Assembly: GCF_027533645.1 (NCBI RefSeq)
Contig: NZ_JAQAGY010000001.1
Location: 558,001-622,000, forward strand
From: Paenibacillus caseinilyticus
GTDB taxonomy: Bacteria; Bacillota; Bacilli; Paenibacillales; NBRC-103111
DNA length: 64,000 nucleotides
Direction of reading: 5' to 3'
Shown: piece by piece, positions 33,733 through 42,200 of the stretch
Layout of the letters: each line of letters begins with the position of its first letter
Numbering within the stretch: position 1 is the first letter of the stretch
The notes under the pieces: generated by a model
Database searches by the model: none
What the model saw: the letters and a program-made list of their open reading frames with translations, nothing else
Told to the model about the DNA's origin: nothing
Translations under genes and position numbers: made by a program

Positions 33733-36444
33733 CTACTTCGCTTCGTACCAATTCTCCCCCGAGTCGACGTCCACTTTCAGCGGAACATCCAGCTTCAGGG
33801 CATTCTCCATGACGTCAGCGACCATGCTCTTCATGGTCTCAAGCTCTTCCTCCGGCACCTCGAGTACCAGTTCGTCATGCACCTGGAGCAGCAGGCGGCT
33901 CTTCACGCCTTCGCGCTGCATCCGCTCTTCGAGCTGGACCATCGCCAGCTTGATGATGTCCGCTGCCGTACCCTGGATCGGCGTATTCATCGCCGTACGC
34001 TCTGCGAAGGAGCGGAGGTTGAAGTTCGACGCCTTGATCTCCGGCAGATACCGGCGCCGCTGAAGCAGCGTCGTCACGTAGCCGTCGTCGCGCGCTTTTT
34101 TCACGATGTCATCCATATACCGGCGCACGCCCCCGAACACGGCAAAATACTGCTCGATGAACTTCGCCGCATCCTTCCGGGTAATGTTCAAGTTCTGAGA
34201 TAAGCCGTAATCGCTAATGCCGTAGACAATGCCGAAGTTCACGGCCTTGGCCTGGCGCCGCATGTTGGCGTCCACGGCATCTTCCGTGACCCCAAAGACG
34301 TCCATCGCCGTCTTCGTGTGCACGTCCATGTCCTCGCGGAATGCTTGCATCAGTCCTTCATCCTGCGAGATATGCGCCAGCACTCGCAGCTCGATCTGCG
34401 AGTAGTCGGCCGTCAAGATGCGCCAGCCCGGCTGAGACGGCACGAAAACCTTGCGGATCTTGCGCCCCTCCTCGAGCCGGATCGGGATGTTCTGCAGGTT
34501 CGGGTACTGGGAGCTGAGCCGCCCGGTGGCCGCGATCGTCTGCCGGTAGTAGGTGTGCACCTTGCCTGTGTCCTGGCGCACCTCTTTGAGCAGTCCTTCG
34601 ACGTAAGTCGATTGGAGCTTGGCCAGTGTGCGGTAGTTCAGGATATGGCCGACCACCGGATGATACGGCTCCAGCTTCTCGAGCACTTCGGCATCCGTGG
34701 AATAACCGGTCTTCGTCTTCTTGCTCACCGGCAGGCCCAGCTTCTCGAACAGCACCTCGCCGAGCTGCTTCGGGGAGTTGATATTGAACTCCGTACCGGC
34801 CGAATCGTAGATCGCCGCCATGATGCCCTCGAGCCGCCCGGAGAGCTCCGCCCCGTACGCCTTCAGCTCCTCGACATCGACCTTGATGCCCTTGCGCTCC
34901 ATCTCGGCGAGCACCGTAGCCAGAGGCAGCTCGAGCTCGTGGAAGAGCTTCTCCATCTCGCTCTTCTCCAGCTCCTCCTGCAGCTTCACCGTCAGGCGGT
35001 GCACCGCCGCCGCCTTGTCGCACAAGAAATCGCTGACGGCGCCGTCCGACGGGAGCTTGAATTTGGCCCCCTTGCCGAACACTTCCTCATCGTTCTTCAG
35101 GGCCGGCATGCCGTAGCGCGAGGTCAGTCCGCTGAGCGTCAGCGTCGATTCCGTCGGATCGAGCAGATACCCGGCGAGCAGCACGTCGAAGTTCACGCCG
35201 CGCAGCTCTACACCCTGCCACGAGAGGGCGACAGCCGCCTTGTGGATGTCGTAGATCGAGACCGACTTCTCTGCGGACTCGAGCCAGCTCCGCACGTCCT
35301 TGGCCGCTTCTTCCTTCAGAAGCCGGAACGGGACATAATAAGCCGTCGGCGCCTCTTCGGCTGCCGGCTCCGCCGCTTCCCCTTCCGCCAGGAAAGCCAC
35401 GCCCACCACTTCCCCGATGTGGGGGTTCTCCCCTACGACTTCCACATGCAGCGCCTTCACCCGCGGCAGAGCCTCCGCCAGTGCCGGGAGCGTGCTCTCG
35501 TCTACGAGGACGGATTCCACGGCTACCGCAGCCTGAGCGCCTTCGCCTTCCGTACCGAGACCTGCGCCCGACAGGCCCAGCCGCTCAATAATCTGTTTGA
35601 ATTCGAGCTTTCGCAGCATCTCTGCCAAGGCGTCGTTGTCATACCCGCCATAGGCCAGCTCGTCCCATGTCATATCGAGGGGAACTTCGCGGTAGATCGT
35701 CGCCAGATCCTTGCTCATCTTCGCATCGTCCACGTGGCCGGACACCTTCTCTCCGAGCTTCCCTTTGATCGAGGAAGCGTTCTCGAGCACGTTCTCGAGC
35801 GACCCATATTCGTAAAGCAGCTTCAGCGCCGTCTTCTCTCCGACTCCGGGGATGCCGGGAATGTTGTCGGAAGCGTCGCCCATCAGCCCCTTGAGATCGA
35901 TGATCTGCAGCGGCTTCAGGCCGTATTTCTCGCCGATATAGGCAGGGTCGTGCAGTTCCACCTCGGAGATGCCCTTGCGCGACAAGGCGATGGACACACG
36001 GTCCGAGGCCAGCTGCAGCATATCCTTGTCCCCCGTCACCACGAGGACGTCCATATCGTCCTTCTCGTCGGCGATCCGCGTCAGCGTCCCGATAATATCG
36101 TCCGCTTCGTAGCCTTCGAGCTGGAACTGCTTGATGCCGAAGCTCTGCAGCAGCTCCTTCAGCACGGGGAACTGCTCGGAGAGCTCGCCCGGTGTTTTCT
36201 CCCGTCCGCCTTTGTAATCCGCGTAATTGCTATGTCGGAACGTCGCCTTCCCCGCGTCGAACGCTACGAGAAAATGCGTCGGTTTCTCGTCTTGGATGAG
36301 CTTCAGCAGCATCGTCGTGAAACCCAGGATCGCATTCGTGTGCAATCCCTTTGAATTGCTAAGAAGCGGCAGCGCAAAGAACGCGCGGTAGGCAATGTTA
36401 TTGCCGTCGATCAGCACCAATTTGGACAAAAGAAAGCACCCCAT
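33733..36444 (-). CDS. polA: DNA polymerase I
   Basis: A replication and repair polymerase of about 900 residues. The N-terminal 5'-3' exonuclease domain (LVLIDGNNIAYRAF, VVTGDKDMLQL, GDASDNIPGIPGVGEKTA) is intact. The middle domain is a 3'-5' exonuclease relic: the Exo I position reads HVEVVGE and lacks the metal-binding Asp-x-Glu, so proofreading is predicted to be lost, as in Bacillus relatives. The polymerase domain has motif A DYSQIELR, the O-helix (RRQAKAVNFGIVYG) and motif C VHDELV. A TTG at 36429 (SKLVLIDGNN) with GGGGTG upstream is an alternative start that matches the usual family N-terminus. Confidence 0.97.
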   Translation of the reverse strand: MGCFLLSKLVLIDGNNIAYRAFFALPLLSNSKGLHTNAILGFTTMLLKLIQDEKPTHFLVAFDAGKATFRHSNYADYKGGREKTPGELSEQFPVLKELLQSFGIKQFQLEGYEADDIIGTLTRIADEKDDMDVLVVTGDKDMLQLASDRVSIALSRKGISEVELHDPAYIGEKYGLKPLQIIDLKGLMGDASDNIPGIPGVGEKTALKLLYEYGSLENVLENASSIKGKLGEKVSGHVDDAKMSKDLATIYREVPLDMTWDELAYGGYDNDALAEMLRKLEFKQIIERLGLSGAGLGTEGEGAQAAVAVESVLVDESTLPALAEALPRVKALHVEVVGENPHIGEVVGVAFLAEGEAAEPAAEEAPTAYYVPFRLLKEEAAKDVRSWLESAEKSVSIYDIHKAAVALSWQGVELRGVNFDVLLAGYLLDPTESTLTLSGLTSRYGMPALKNDEEVFGKGAKFKLPSDGAVSDFLCDKAAAVHRLTVKLQEELEKSEMEKLFHELELPLATVLAEMERKGIKVDVEELKAYGAELSGRLEGIMAAIYDSAGTEFNINSPKQLGEVLFEKLGLPVSKKTKTGYSTDAEVLEKLEPYHPVVGHILNYRTLAKLQSTYVEGLLKEVRQDTGKVHTYYRQTIAATGRLSSQYPNLQNIPIRLEEGRKIRKVFVPSQPGWRILTADYSQIELRVLAHISQDEGLMQAFREDMDVHTKTAMDVFGVTEDAVDANMRRQAKAVNFGIVYGISDYGLSQNLNITRKDAAKFIEQYFAVFGGVRRYMDDIVKKARDDGYVTTLLQRRRYLPEIKASNFNLRSFAERTAMNTPIQGTAADIIKLAMVQLEERMQREGVKSRLLLQVHDELVLEVPEEELETMKSMVADVMENALKLDVPLKVDVDSGENWYEAK

Positions 36445-36640
36445 TCATGAAACTCTGCTCCTTACATGATAGCATAGGACGACGTAATAAAAAAACATAG
36501 CGGATCTTCCGCAACAGAGGGGGTGGGCGCCGTCCCCCCCGCATAAACATAGGAAAAAGACTCTCTTGAGGAGCCGCTCGGCTGCCCCATGAGTGGAGCA
36601 ACGAAGTCGCTTCCGGGCAAGCGAAGATCGGAGGGACTCC

Positions 36641-37405
36641 ATGAAGGAAGCATCGCGGATGAACGGCAAGACGGCGGTATGCTTCGATGTCAACCAAACA
36701 CTCGTACAGCAAGGCTTAAGCTTCGAACAATGCTTCCGGCACATATGGGAGGACTATACCGCGAGGTGGCTGCAGGAAGAGGCCCCCCGCCAGGAAGACC
36801 TCTGGGCCGAATATATTACGAGGTGGCAGCAGCGCAAAAAAGTGCGGACCACCTTCAAGCAGCTCGATGAGCTGCAGCAGCAATGCCTCCGGGAAGCGCT
36901 GCTGCAGTTCGGCGTCCCCGTCTCCGCGGGCTTTGCCCGCAGCTTCATGGAAGAGCTGCGCGGGCTTCAGGTAGGCGCCAAGACGCTGATGCCCCGGACG
37001 GCCGAGACGCTGGAGAAGCTGGCGCAGTCGCACCGTCTGGCCATTATCTCCAACTCCCCCCGCAGCGAGGTGCTGCTAATGCTCGGCCGCTTTGGCCTCT
37101 CCGGGTATTTTCCGCAGGAGCACATCTTCACAGCTGCCAGGCCGGCCGACAAGAAGCCCGCCCCCGCCCTGTTTCGGGCTGCCCTTCATTCGCTGGGCGT
37201 CACGGCGAGGCAGGCGGTCATGGTCGGCAACTCCTGGAAGCACGATGTCTGCGGAGCGGTCAAGGCCGGCATGGATGCCGTGTGGCTGAACGGCGCCGCC
37301 CTCACCACCGCTTCCGGCTCCCGGGCCATTGCGGAGCAGCGGCTCGGCAAGCGCCGGGTCGTGCTCATCCGGGAGCTCGACCAGCTGGAGGATGTACTGC
37401 TGTAA
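36641..37405 (+). CDS. HAD-superfamily hydrolase
   Basis: A cytoplasmic hydrolase of 254 residues. Motif I reads FDVNQTL: the nucleophile Asp is present but the second Asp of the usual phosphatase DxD is Asn, as in haloacid-dehalogenase-like members (FDVNETL type). Motif II is IISNSPR, motif III has DKKPAPALF, and motif IV is GNSWKHDVCGA. The substrate is unknown. ATG at 36641 has GGAGG six bases upstream; the frame is open to 36593. It is convergent with phoU and shares its terminator. Confidence 0.85.
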   Translation: MKEASRMNGKTAVCFDVNQTLVQQGLSFEQCFRHIWEDYTARWLQEEAPRQEDLWAEYITRWQQRKKVRTTFKQLDELQQQCLREALLQFGVPVSAGFARSFMEELRGLQVGAKTLMPRTAETLEKLAQSHRLAIISNSPRSEVLLMLGRFGLSGYFPQEHIFTAARPADKKPAPALFRAALHSLGVTARQAVMVGNSWKHDVCGAVKAGMDAVWLNGAALTTASGSRAIAEQRLGKRRVVLIRELDQLEDVLL

Positions 37406-37416
37406 GGACGGCAATA

Positions 37417-37461
37417 CCCCAAAAGCCTGCGGATCTCCGAAGAGAATCCGCAGGCTTTTGG
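37417..37461. terminator. bidirectional terminator between the HAD gene and phoU
   Basis: A perfect 18-bp stem (37417-37434 with 37444-37461, outer arm CCCCAAAAGCCTGCGGAT) with a 9-base loop. The AAAA/TTTT tract sits inside the stem. It lies between two convergent stop codons. Confidence 0.7.
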
Positions 37462-37476
37462 GGCTTCTGCAAACCA

Positions 37477-38142
37477 TCACATATTGAGATCCTTGCGTTT
37501 GCCGGTCACCATGAAGATGACGCCTTCCCCGATGTTCGTCGAATGGTCGGCGACCCGCTCCAGGAAGTGGGCGGCGAGCATGAGCTGGGAAAGCTGGCGG
37601 TTCCTCGCCAGATCATCGCCCATGAGCGCAATCACGTCGTTGATCACGACGCTGTAGAGCTTATCCACTTCGTCATCCTTCTCGGCCAGGGAAGCGGCCC
37701 GGTGTACATTGCGCTCGGTGTAAGCGAGCAGGCTCTCCCGCAGCATCGCCTTGGTCATCTGGGCCATCCGCGGAATATCCTCCAGCGGCTTCACCAGCTC
37801 CTGCCCGTTCAGCCGGATCGTAATCTTCGCGATATCGACGGCATGGTCGGCGATCCGCTCGAGGTCCGTAGCGATCTTCAGCGCCATGGAGATGATCCGC
37901 AGATCGCTCGCCATCGGCTGCTGCAGCGCAATCAGGCGCATGGAGTCCTCTTCGATCCGTGCCGTCATTTCGTCGATCGCATCGTCCTGCTTGATCGTCT
38001 GGATCGCCAGATTCTCATCCAGCTTCGACAGCGACTCTACCGCTTGATGAATCAGATGCTCCACTTGAATCCCCATGGTTAGCAGATCCTGCTGCAGGTT
38101 GTCTAAGGACTGGTGAAAATTCACCCGGTTGTCCACTCGCAA
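37477..38142 (-). CDS. phoU: phosphate transport regulator PhoU
   Basis: A cytoplasmic all-helical protein of 221 residues with two PhoU three-helix repeats. The metal-site signatures are visible (RIADHAVDIA and RVADHSTNIGE). It links PstSCAB activity to the PhoR kinase and represses the Pho response when phosphate is sufficient. It is the last gene of pstSCAB-phoU, 31 bp after pstB. Confidence 0.95.
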   Translation of the reverse strand: MRVDNRVNFHQSLDNLQQDLLTMGIQVEHLIHQAVESLSKLDENLAIQTIKQDDAIDEMTARIEEDSMRLIALQQPMASDLRIISMALKIATDLERIADHAVDIAKITIRLNGQELVKPLEDIPRMAQMTKAMLRESLLAYTERNVHRAASLAEKDDEVDKLYSVVINDVIALMGDDLARNRQLSQLMLAAHFLERVADHSTNIGEGVIFMVTGKRKDLNM

Positions 38143-38173
38143 CGCTCCTTTGTATCATGAAAATGGGTGGGAC

Positions 38174-38947
38174 TTAGCCGAAACGTCCCGTAATGTAGTC
38201 CTCCGTCCGCTGATCCGATGGCGTGGTGAAAATCTTATCCGTCTTGTCGGTCTCGACGAGGATCCCGTTCAGGAAGAAAGATGTATAGTCAGAGATCCGC
38301 GCCGCCTGCTGCATGTTATGCGTGACGATGATGATCGTATACTTCTCCTTGAGTTCCTGGGTGAGCTCTTCCACCTTCAGCGTCGAGATCGGATCGAGCG
38401 CGGACGTCGGTTCGTCCATGAGCAGGACGTCCGGCTCCACGGCAAGCAGGCGCGCGATGCAGAGGCGCTGCTGCTGCCCGCCGGAGAGGCCGAGGGCCGA
38501 CTTGTTCAGCCGGTCCTTGACCTCGTCCCACAGGGCCGCTTGCCTCAGGCTGCGTTCCACGATGCCGTCGAGCACGGACTTTTTCTTCGTGCCGTGAATA
38601 CGGGGACCATACGCTATGTTATCGTAGATGCTCATCGGGAACGGGTTCGGACGCTGGAAGACCATCCCGACCTTCTTGCGCAGGGAGACGACGTCCGTAT
38701 CTTCGTCGTATATGTTCTGGCCGTCCACATAGATTTTGCCGGTGATGCGCACATTGTCGATCAGGTCGTTCATCCGGTTCAGCGTCCGGAGGAAGGTGGA
38801 CTTGCCGCACCCCGAGGGTCCGATCAGCGCCTGGATATGGTTGCTGCCGATATCGAGCTCGATATTCTGGAGCGCTTGATTGTCGCCGTAATAAAGGTTT
38901 AACTGTTCCACCTTGATTTTGTTTTTCGTAGGGGCTGCAACGGCCAT
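38174..38947 (-). CDS. pstB: phosphate ABC transporter ATP-binding protein
   Basis: The ATPase that powers high-affinity phosphate import, 257 residues. Walker A is GPSGCGKST, the signature LSGGQQQR, Walker B VLLMDEP, and the switch His is in VTHNMQQA. The PstB-specific stretch [11 protein letters not shown] follows Walker A. Only one base separates it from pstA. Confidence 0.97.
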   Translation of the reverse strand: MAVAAPTKNKIKVEQLNLYYGDNQALQNIELDIGSNHIQALIGPSGCGKSTFLRTLNRMNDLIDNVRITGKIYVDGQNIYDEDTDVVSLRKKVGMVFQRPNPFPMSIYDNIAYGPRIHGTKKKSVLDGIVERSLRQAALWDEVKDRLNKSALGLSGGQQQRLCIARLLAVEPDVLLMDEPTSALDPISTLKVEELTQELKEKYTIIIVTHNMQQAARISDYTSFFLNGILVETDKTDKIFTTPSDQRTEDYITGRFG

Positions 38948-38948
38948 G

Positions 38949-39806
38949 TTATTTCCCTCCGGACAATTTTTTCTGTAGGATTCGGCTCGGTATGCCGATC
39001 AGCAGGTTAAAGGCGAGAACGACCAGGAGCAGCAGCGCGGCGCTTCCCTGCGCAATCTGCCTGGCATCCGGCACAATGGCCTCCGACTGCACATACCAAA
39101 GATGAGTAGCAAGCGTCTCCCCCATCGCAAGGGGATTGAAGTCCGGGAGAATCCGGGATACGGACAACCCGGCGGTATAGATCAGGATAGCGGATTCGCC
39201 GAGTGCGCGTCCCGCTACGAGTGTTATGCCGGTAATCAAGCTCGGCATGGCGGTAGGAAGCAGCACCTTGCGGATCGCCTGCCAGCGGGTAGACCCCAGA
39301 GCGAGCGAAGCCTCCCAGTACGATTCCGGAACGGAGCGGATCGATTCTTCGGTGACCCGCACGAGGACCGGCAGGTTCAGCAGGGACAAGGTCGCTGCGC
39401 CGCCGATAATCGAATACTTGAGGCCGAACCAGTTCACGAAGAGCAGGAAGCCGAAGAGGCCGAAGACAATCGACGGGACGGAGGACAGAGCTTCCACCGA
39501 TACGCGGATGAAGTCCGTGAAGGTGCTCTTCTTGGCATACACCGCCAAGTAAATGCCGGCGCCTACCCCGATAGGCAGGGAGAACAAGAGCGACAGGAAC
39601 AGAATGTAGAAGGAGTTGAAGAGCTGCGGTCCGACACCGCCCCCCTCGCTGATCTCCGAAGGCCGCCCGGTGATGAAATTCCAGCTCAGCATCGGCAGTC
39701 CGTCTCCCAGGATCCGGATGAGGAACCAGGCCAGTATGCCGATGATCAGAAACCCCGACGCCCAGAAGAAGCCCGTAGCGATACGGTCTGTGGTCTTGCT
39801 CGTCAT
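38949..39806 (-). CDS. pstA: phosphate ABC transporter permease PstA
   Basis: An integral membrane subunit of 285 residues with six predicted helices and the permease loop [20 protein letters not shown]. It forms the membrane channel with PstC. Its start overlaps the pstC stop by four bases (ATGA), so translation is coupled. Confidence 0.96.
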   Translation of the reverse strand: MTSKTTDRIATGFFWASGFLIIGILAWFLIRILGDGLPMLSWNFITGRPSEISEGGGVGPQLFNSFYILFLSLLFSLPIGVGAGIYLAVYAKKSTFTDFIRVSVEALSSVPSIVFGLFGFLLFVNWFGLKYSIIGGAATLSLLNLPVLVRVTEESIRSVPESYWEASLALGSTRWQAIRKVLLPTAMPSLITGITLVAGRALGESAILIYTAGLSVSRILPDFNPLAMGETLATHLWYVQSEAIVPDARQIAQGSAALLLLVVLAFNLLIGIPSRILQKKLSGGK

Positions 39807-40741
39807 TTCACTTCACTCCTCTTCGCTACGATGCGGATTACAAGAATCAGGGCCAGCGAGATCAGCAGAAGCACCAGAGCCATGAGGAACAGCGCATTGT
39901 TCCAGGTGCTTCCATAGTTCGTGTTCCCCATATCTTTGACGATCGCCGTGGTCAGGACCGTCGCCGAGTCGAGCAGCGACTTCGGCATCTGCGGCGAGTT
40001 CCCGATGACCATGAACACGGCCATCGTCTCGCCGATCGCCCGGCCCATGCCGAGGATGATGCCGGTCAGAATGCCGGGACGCGCCGCAGGCAGCAGCACG
40101 CGCCAGATCGTCTGCCAGCGGGTGGCGCCGAGCGCCAGGGAAGCCTCTTCGAGACGGCCGGGCAGCGCTCGGATGGCGTCTTCGGAGATGGACAGAATCG
40201 TCGGCAGGATCATGATGGCGAGGATAATGGCCGCAGGCAGAATCCCGTAGCCGAACCCCTCGTTGAACTTGCCCAGGAAGGGCACAATGACCGTGAGGCC
40301 GATGAAGCCGTATACGACAGACGGAATGCCCACGAACAGATCCGTAGCCGCCCGAAGAATTTCACGCAGCCATTTCGGCGCGATTTTGGCAGAGAAGACC
40401 GCTCCCGACAGGGCCAGCGGCACCGAGAGTACCACAGAGAGGAAAGTCAGCAGCAGCGTGCTGTACAGAAACGAGAAAGCACCGAATTTGTTGTTGGAGG
40501 GTGTCCAGTCGGTCGAGAAGAAGAATTCCAGCGGCGTAACCCCCGTGAAGGTCTTCACTCCCTGCCATCCTACGAACAGCATGATCGAAAATATGATAAC
40601 CGACACCAATGTCGCGCTGCCGACGAACACGACCTTCATGATCCGGTCGCTCCGGTTCTGGGCTTTGGTCCAACCGTTATTGTTGTTGCCCCTCCGCTCC
40701 CGCTGCGTTCTCTCGGCTAACTGGTCGGCGAATGAATTCAT
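39803..40741 (-). CDS. pstC: phosphate ABC transporter permease PstC
   Basis: A membrane subunit of 312 residues with six predicted helices; the permease loop reads EASLALGATRWQTIWRVLLP. The N-terminal 35 residues are cytoplasmic and Arg/Asn-rich. AGGGGGTA precedes the ATG. It is separated from pstS by a terminator but has its own PhoP-type promoter, so channel genes can be expressed independently of pstS. Confidence 0.96.
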   Translation of the reverse strand: MNSFADQLAERTQRERRGNNNNGWTKAQNRSDRIMKVVFVGSATLVSVIIFSIMLFVGWQGVKTFTGVTPLEFFFSTDWTPSNNKFGAFSFLYSTLLLTFLSVVLSVPLALSGAVFSAKIAPKWLREILRAATDLFVGIPSVVYGFIGLTVIVPFLGKFNEGFGYGILPAAIILAIMILPTILSISEDAIRALPGRLEEASLALGATRWQTIWRVLLPAARPGILTGIILGMGRAIGETMAVFMVIGNSPQMPKSLLDSATVLTTAIVKDMGNTNYGSTWNNALFLMALVLLLISLALILVIRIVAKRSEVK

Positions 40742-40802
40742 TTGCCTGATACCCCCTGATTTGAATAGTTCAAGTCACGTTCGCACGTTCATCGTCTCTA
40801 TC

Positions 40803-40856
40803 ATCATAGTGGACAAATGTAAGGACAAAACGTTAAAAATGTTAAGCTAATGTAAA
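40803..40856 (-). promoter_or_regulatory. PhoP-type promoter of pstC
   Basis: The minus strand reads TTTACA, TTAACA, AACGTT, CTTACA with exactly 5 bp between boxes (40818-40856), an 11-bp pitch. A 9-bp gap then leads to a -10 TATGAT (40803-40808). This matches Gram-positive PhoP binding to direct repeats of TTAACA type. Confidence 0.8.
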
Positions 40857-40907
40857 AAGTGTTTTTTTCGGCGTCGATTCGACAATATTTTTTGAATATT
40901 TAACATC

Positions 40908-40940
40908 AAAAAGACAACGGCCCAAACGGCCGTTGTCTTT
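40908..40940 (-). terminator. terminator between pstS and pstC
   Basis: A perfect 13-bp stem AAAGACAACGGCC / GGCCGTTGTCTTT with a 5-base loop; the minus-strand T run is at 40908-40912. It lies directly after pstS and would keep pstS mRNA in excess over the channel genes. Confidence 0.88.
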
Positions 40941-40952
40941 CTTCATAAATTC

Positions 40953-41870
40953 TTATTTTTTAAGCAGGTCGGCCGGAAGGAACTTCAGCTCTTCGACCTT
41001 CTTGCCTTGGAATTCAGGGCTCATGATGTAGTCGATGAACGCTTTGGTCGCGCCAGTCGCTTCACCTTTGGTATACATATGCTCGATACCGTACAGCGGG
41101 TATTTGCCGCCTTTGATGTTGTCTTTGCTGAACTCCACGCCTTCAAATTTCAGGGCTTTGATCGGATCTTTGACGTAAGGCGTATCGACATAACCGATCG
41201 CGCCCGGAGTTTGTCCGACCGTCGTAGCCATCGCGCCGCTGGATTCCTGTGTCACGCCGTCCTTCGTGAACTCCTTGCCCTCCAGGACGATCTTCTTCAC
41301 GAGAGCGCGGGAGCCGGAGGCATCCGGACGGTGAACGATAACGATGTTCTTGTCGGGACCGCCAACTTCCTTCCAGTTCTTGATCTTGCCTGTGAAGATG
41401 TCCGCAGCTTGCGCCTTCGTCAGGTTATCCACCGTGACGTCTTTGTTCACGATGATCGCGAATGGAGCTATGGCCACGACATGGTCTACCAGACCTTTGT
41501 CTTTATATTCATCGCCCGCTTCGATATCGGAGTTCCCGATGTTGGAAGTGCCGTCGGCCACGTCCTTGAGGCCTTTGCCGGAACCGCCTGCCGTAGGGTT
41601 CACCGTTACCTTCGGGTTGTTCTTCATGAACTCGTCAGCTGCCGCTTTGACCAGCGGGAGCAGAGCGGAGGAACCGGAAGCCGTTACCGTGCCTTCAACC
41701 TTCTCTGTATTTGCAGGTTGCTCTTTAGGCTTATCGGCCGGTGCTGCAGCTCCATTGCTCGGAGAGCCGTTAGTCGGCTCCGTTTTCTGGCCGCACGCGG
41801 CAAGGACCCCTACGGATAACACCATAATCATGGCCACATTCAAACTTTTCTTCGACAGCTGCTTCAACAT
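40953..41870 (-). CDS. pstS: phosphate-binding lipoprotein PstS
   Basis: A surface lipoprotein of 305 residues that captures phosphate for the PstCAB importer. The lipobox VLAAC puts the lipid on Cys26; a Pro/Asn/Lys-rich tether follows. Phosphate-binding loops are visible: TASGSSALLP, the NSDIEAGDEY stretch and the RPDASGSR motif. It is the first gene of the pst cluster, behind a PhoP-type promoter, and is followed by its own terminator. Confidence 0.96.
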   Translation of the reverse strand: MLKQLSKKSLNVAMIMVLSVGVLAACGQKTEPTNGSPSNGAAAPADKPKEQPANTEKVEGTVTASGSSALLPLVKAAADEFMKNNPKVTVNPTAGGSGKGLKDVADGTSNIGNSDIEAGDEYKDKGLVDHVVAIAPFAIIVNKDVTVDNLTKAQAADIFTGKIKNWKEVGGPDKNIVIVHRPDASGSRALVKKIVLEGKEFTKDGVTQESSGAMATTVGQTPGAIGYVDTPYVKDPIKALKFEGVEFSKDNIKGGKYPLYGIEHMYTKGEATGATKAFIDYIMSPEFQGKKVEELKFLPADLLKK

Positions 41871-41911
41871 TTCAGCATGTCCTCCCTTTTCCTGTTTAAG
41901 TTTACTAGGTC

Positions 41912-41965
41912 ATCTTACCAAGGCAATGTAAAGTGTATATCCACGATAAGTTAACGCAATGTAAA
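41912..41965 (-). promoter_or_regulatory. PhoP-type promoter of pstS
   Basis: The minus strand reads TTTACA, TTAACT, TGGATA, TTTACA with 5-bp spacers (41927-41965), then a 9-bp gap and a -10 TAAGAT (41912-41917). The box pitch of 11 bp and the 9-bp gap are identical to the pstC and ppk promoters. Confidence 0.85.
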
Positions 41966-42045
41966 ACTTTGTCTCCTTAAGCATTTGCGCGGCAGGATAG
42001 GCATCTCCGGAGGGAAAATGCAGCAAGTTAAAAACTGTATATATC

Positions 42046-42061
42046 ATGTAATCGGTTTCAG
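42046..42061 (+). promoter_or_regulatory. cre-like site before the pectate lyase gene
   Basis: The sequence ATGTAATCGGTTTCAG matches the catabolite-response consensus WTGNAANCGNWNNCWW at 15 of 16 positions. It lies about 140 bp before the lyase start, suggesting CcpA repression of pectin breakdown by preferred sugars. Confidence 0.5.
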
Positions 42062-42200
42062 TTGTAAAATTTGAGCAGCAGGACATGCCCCAACAATCGG
42101 GGCCTGCCCCGTACCATCCGAGAGCAAAGGAGGAATATCCGATTACAGAAGCTGCTTGGCAGCGCGAGTCCATTCCAAGCCCATGTAGGAGGTAATGAAT

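Noticed and set aside
34318-36354. 678-residue open frame on the plus strand
   Set aside because: It lies wholly antisense to polA, a clear full-length gene. Its composition (His, Arg, Leu and Gln-rich) is that of a shadow frame in GC-rich coding DNA, and no domain is seen.
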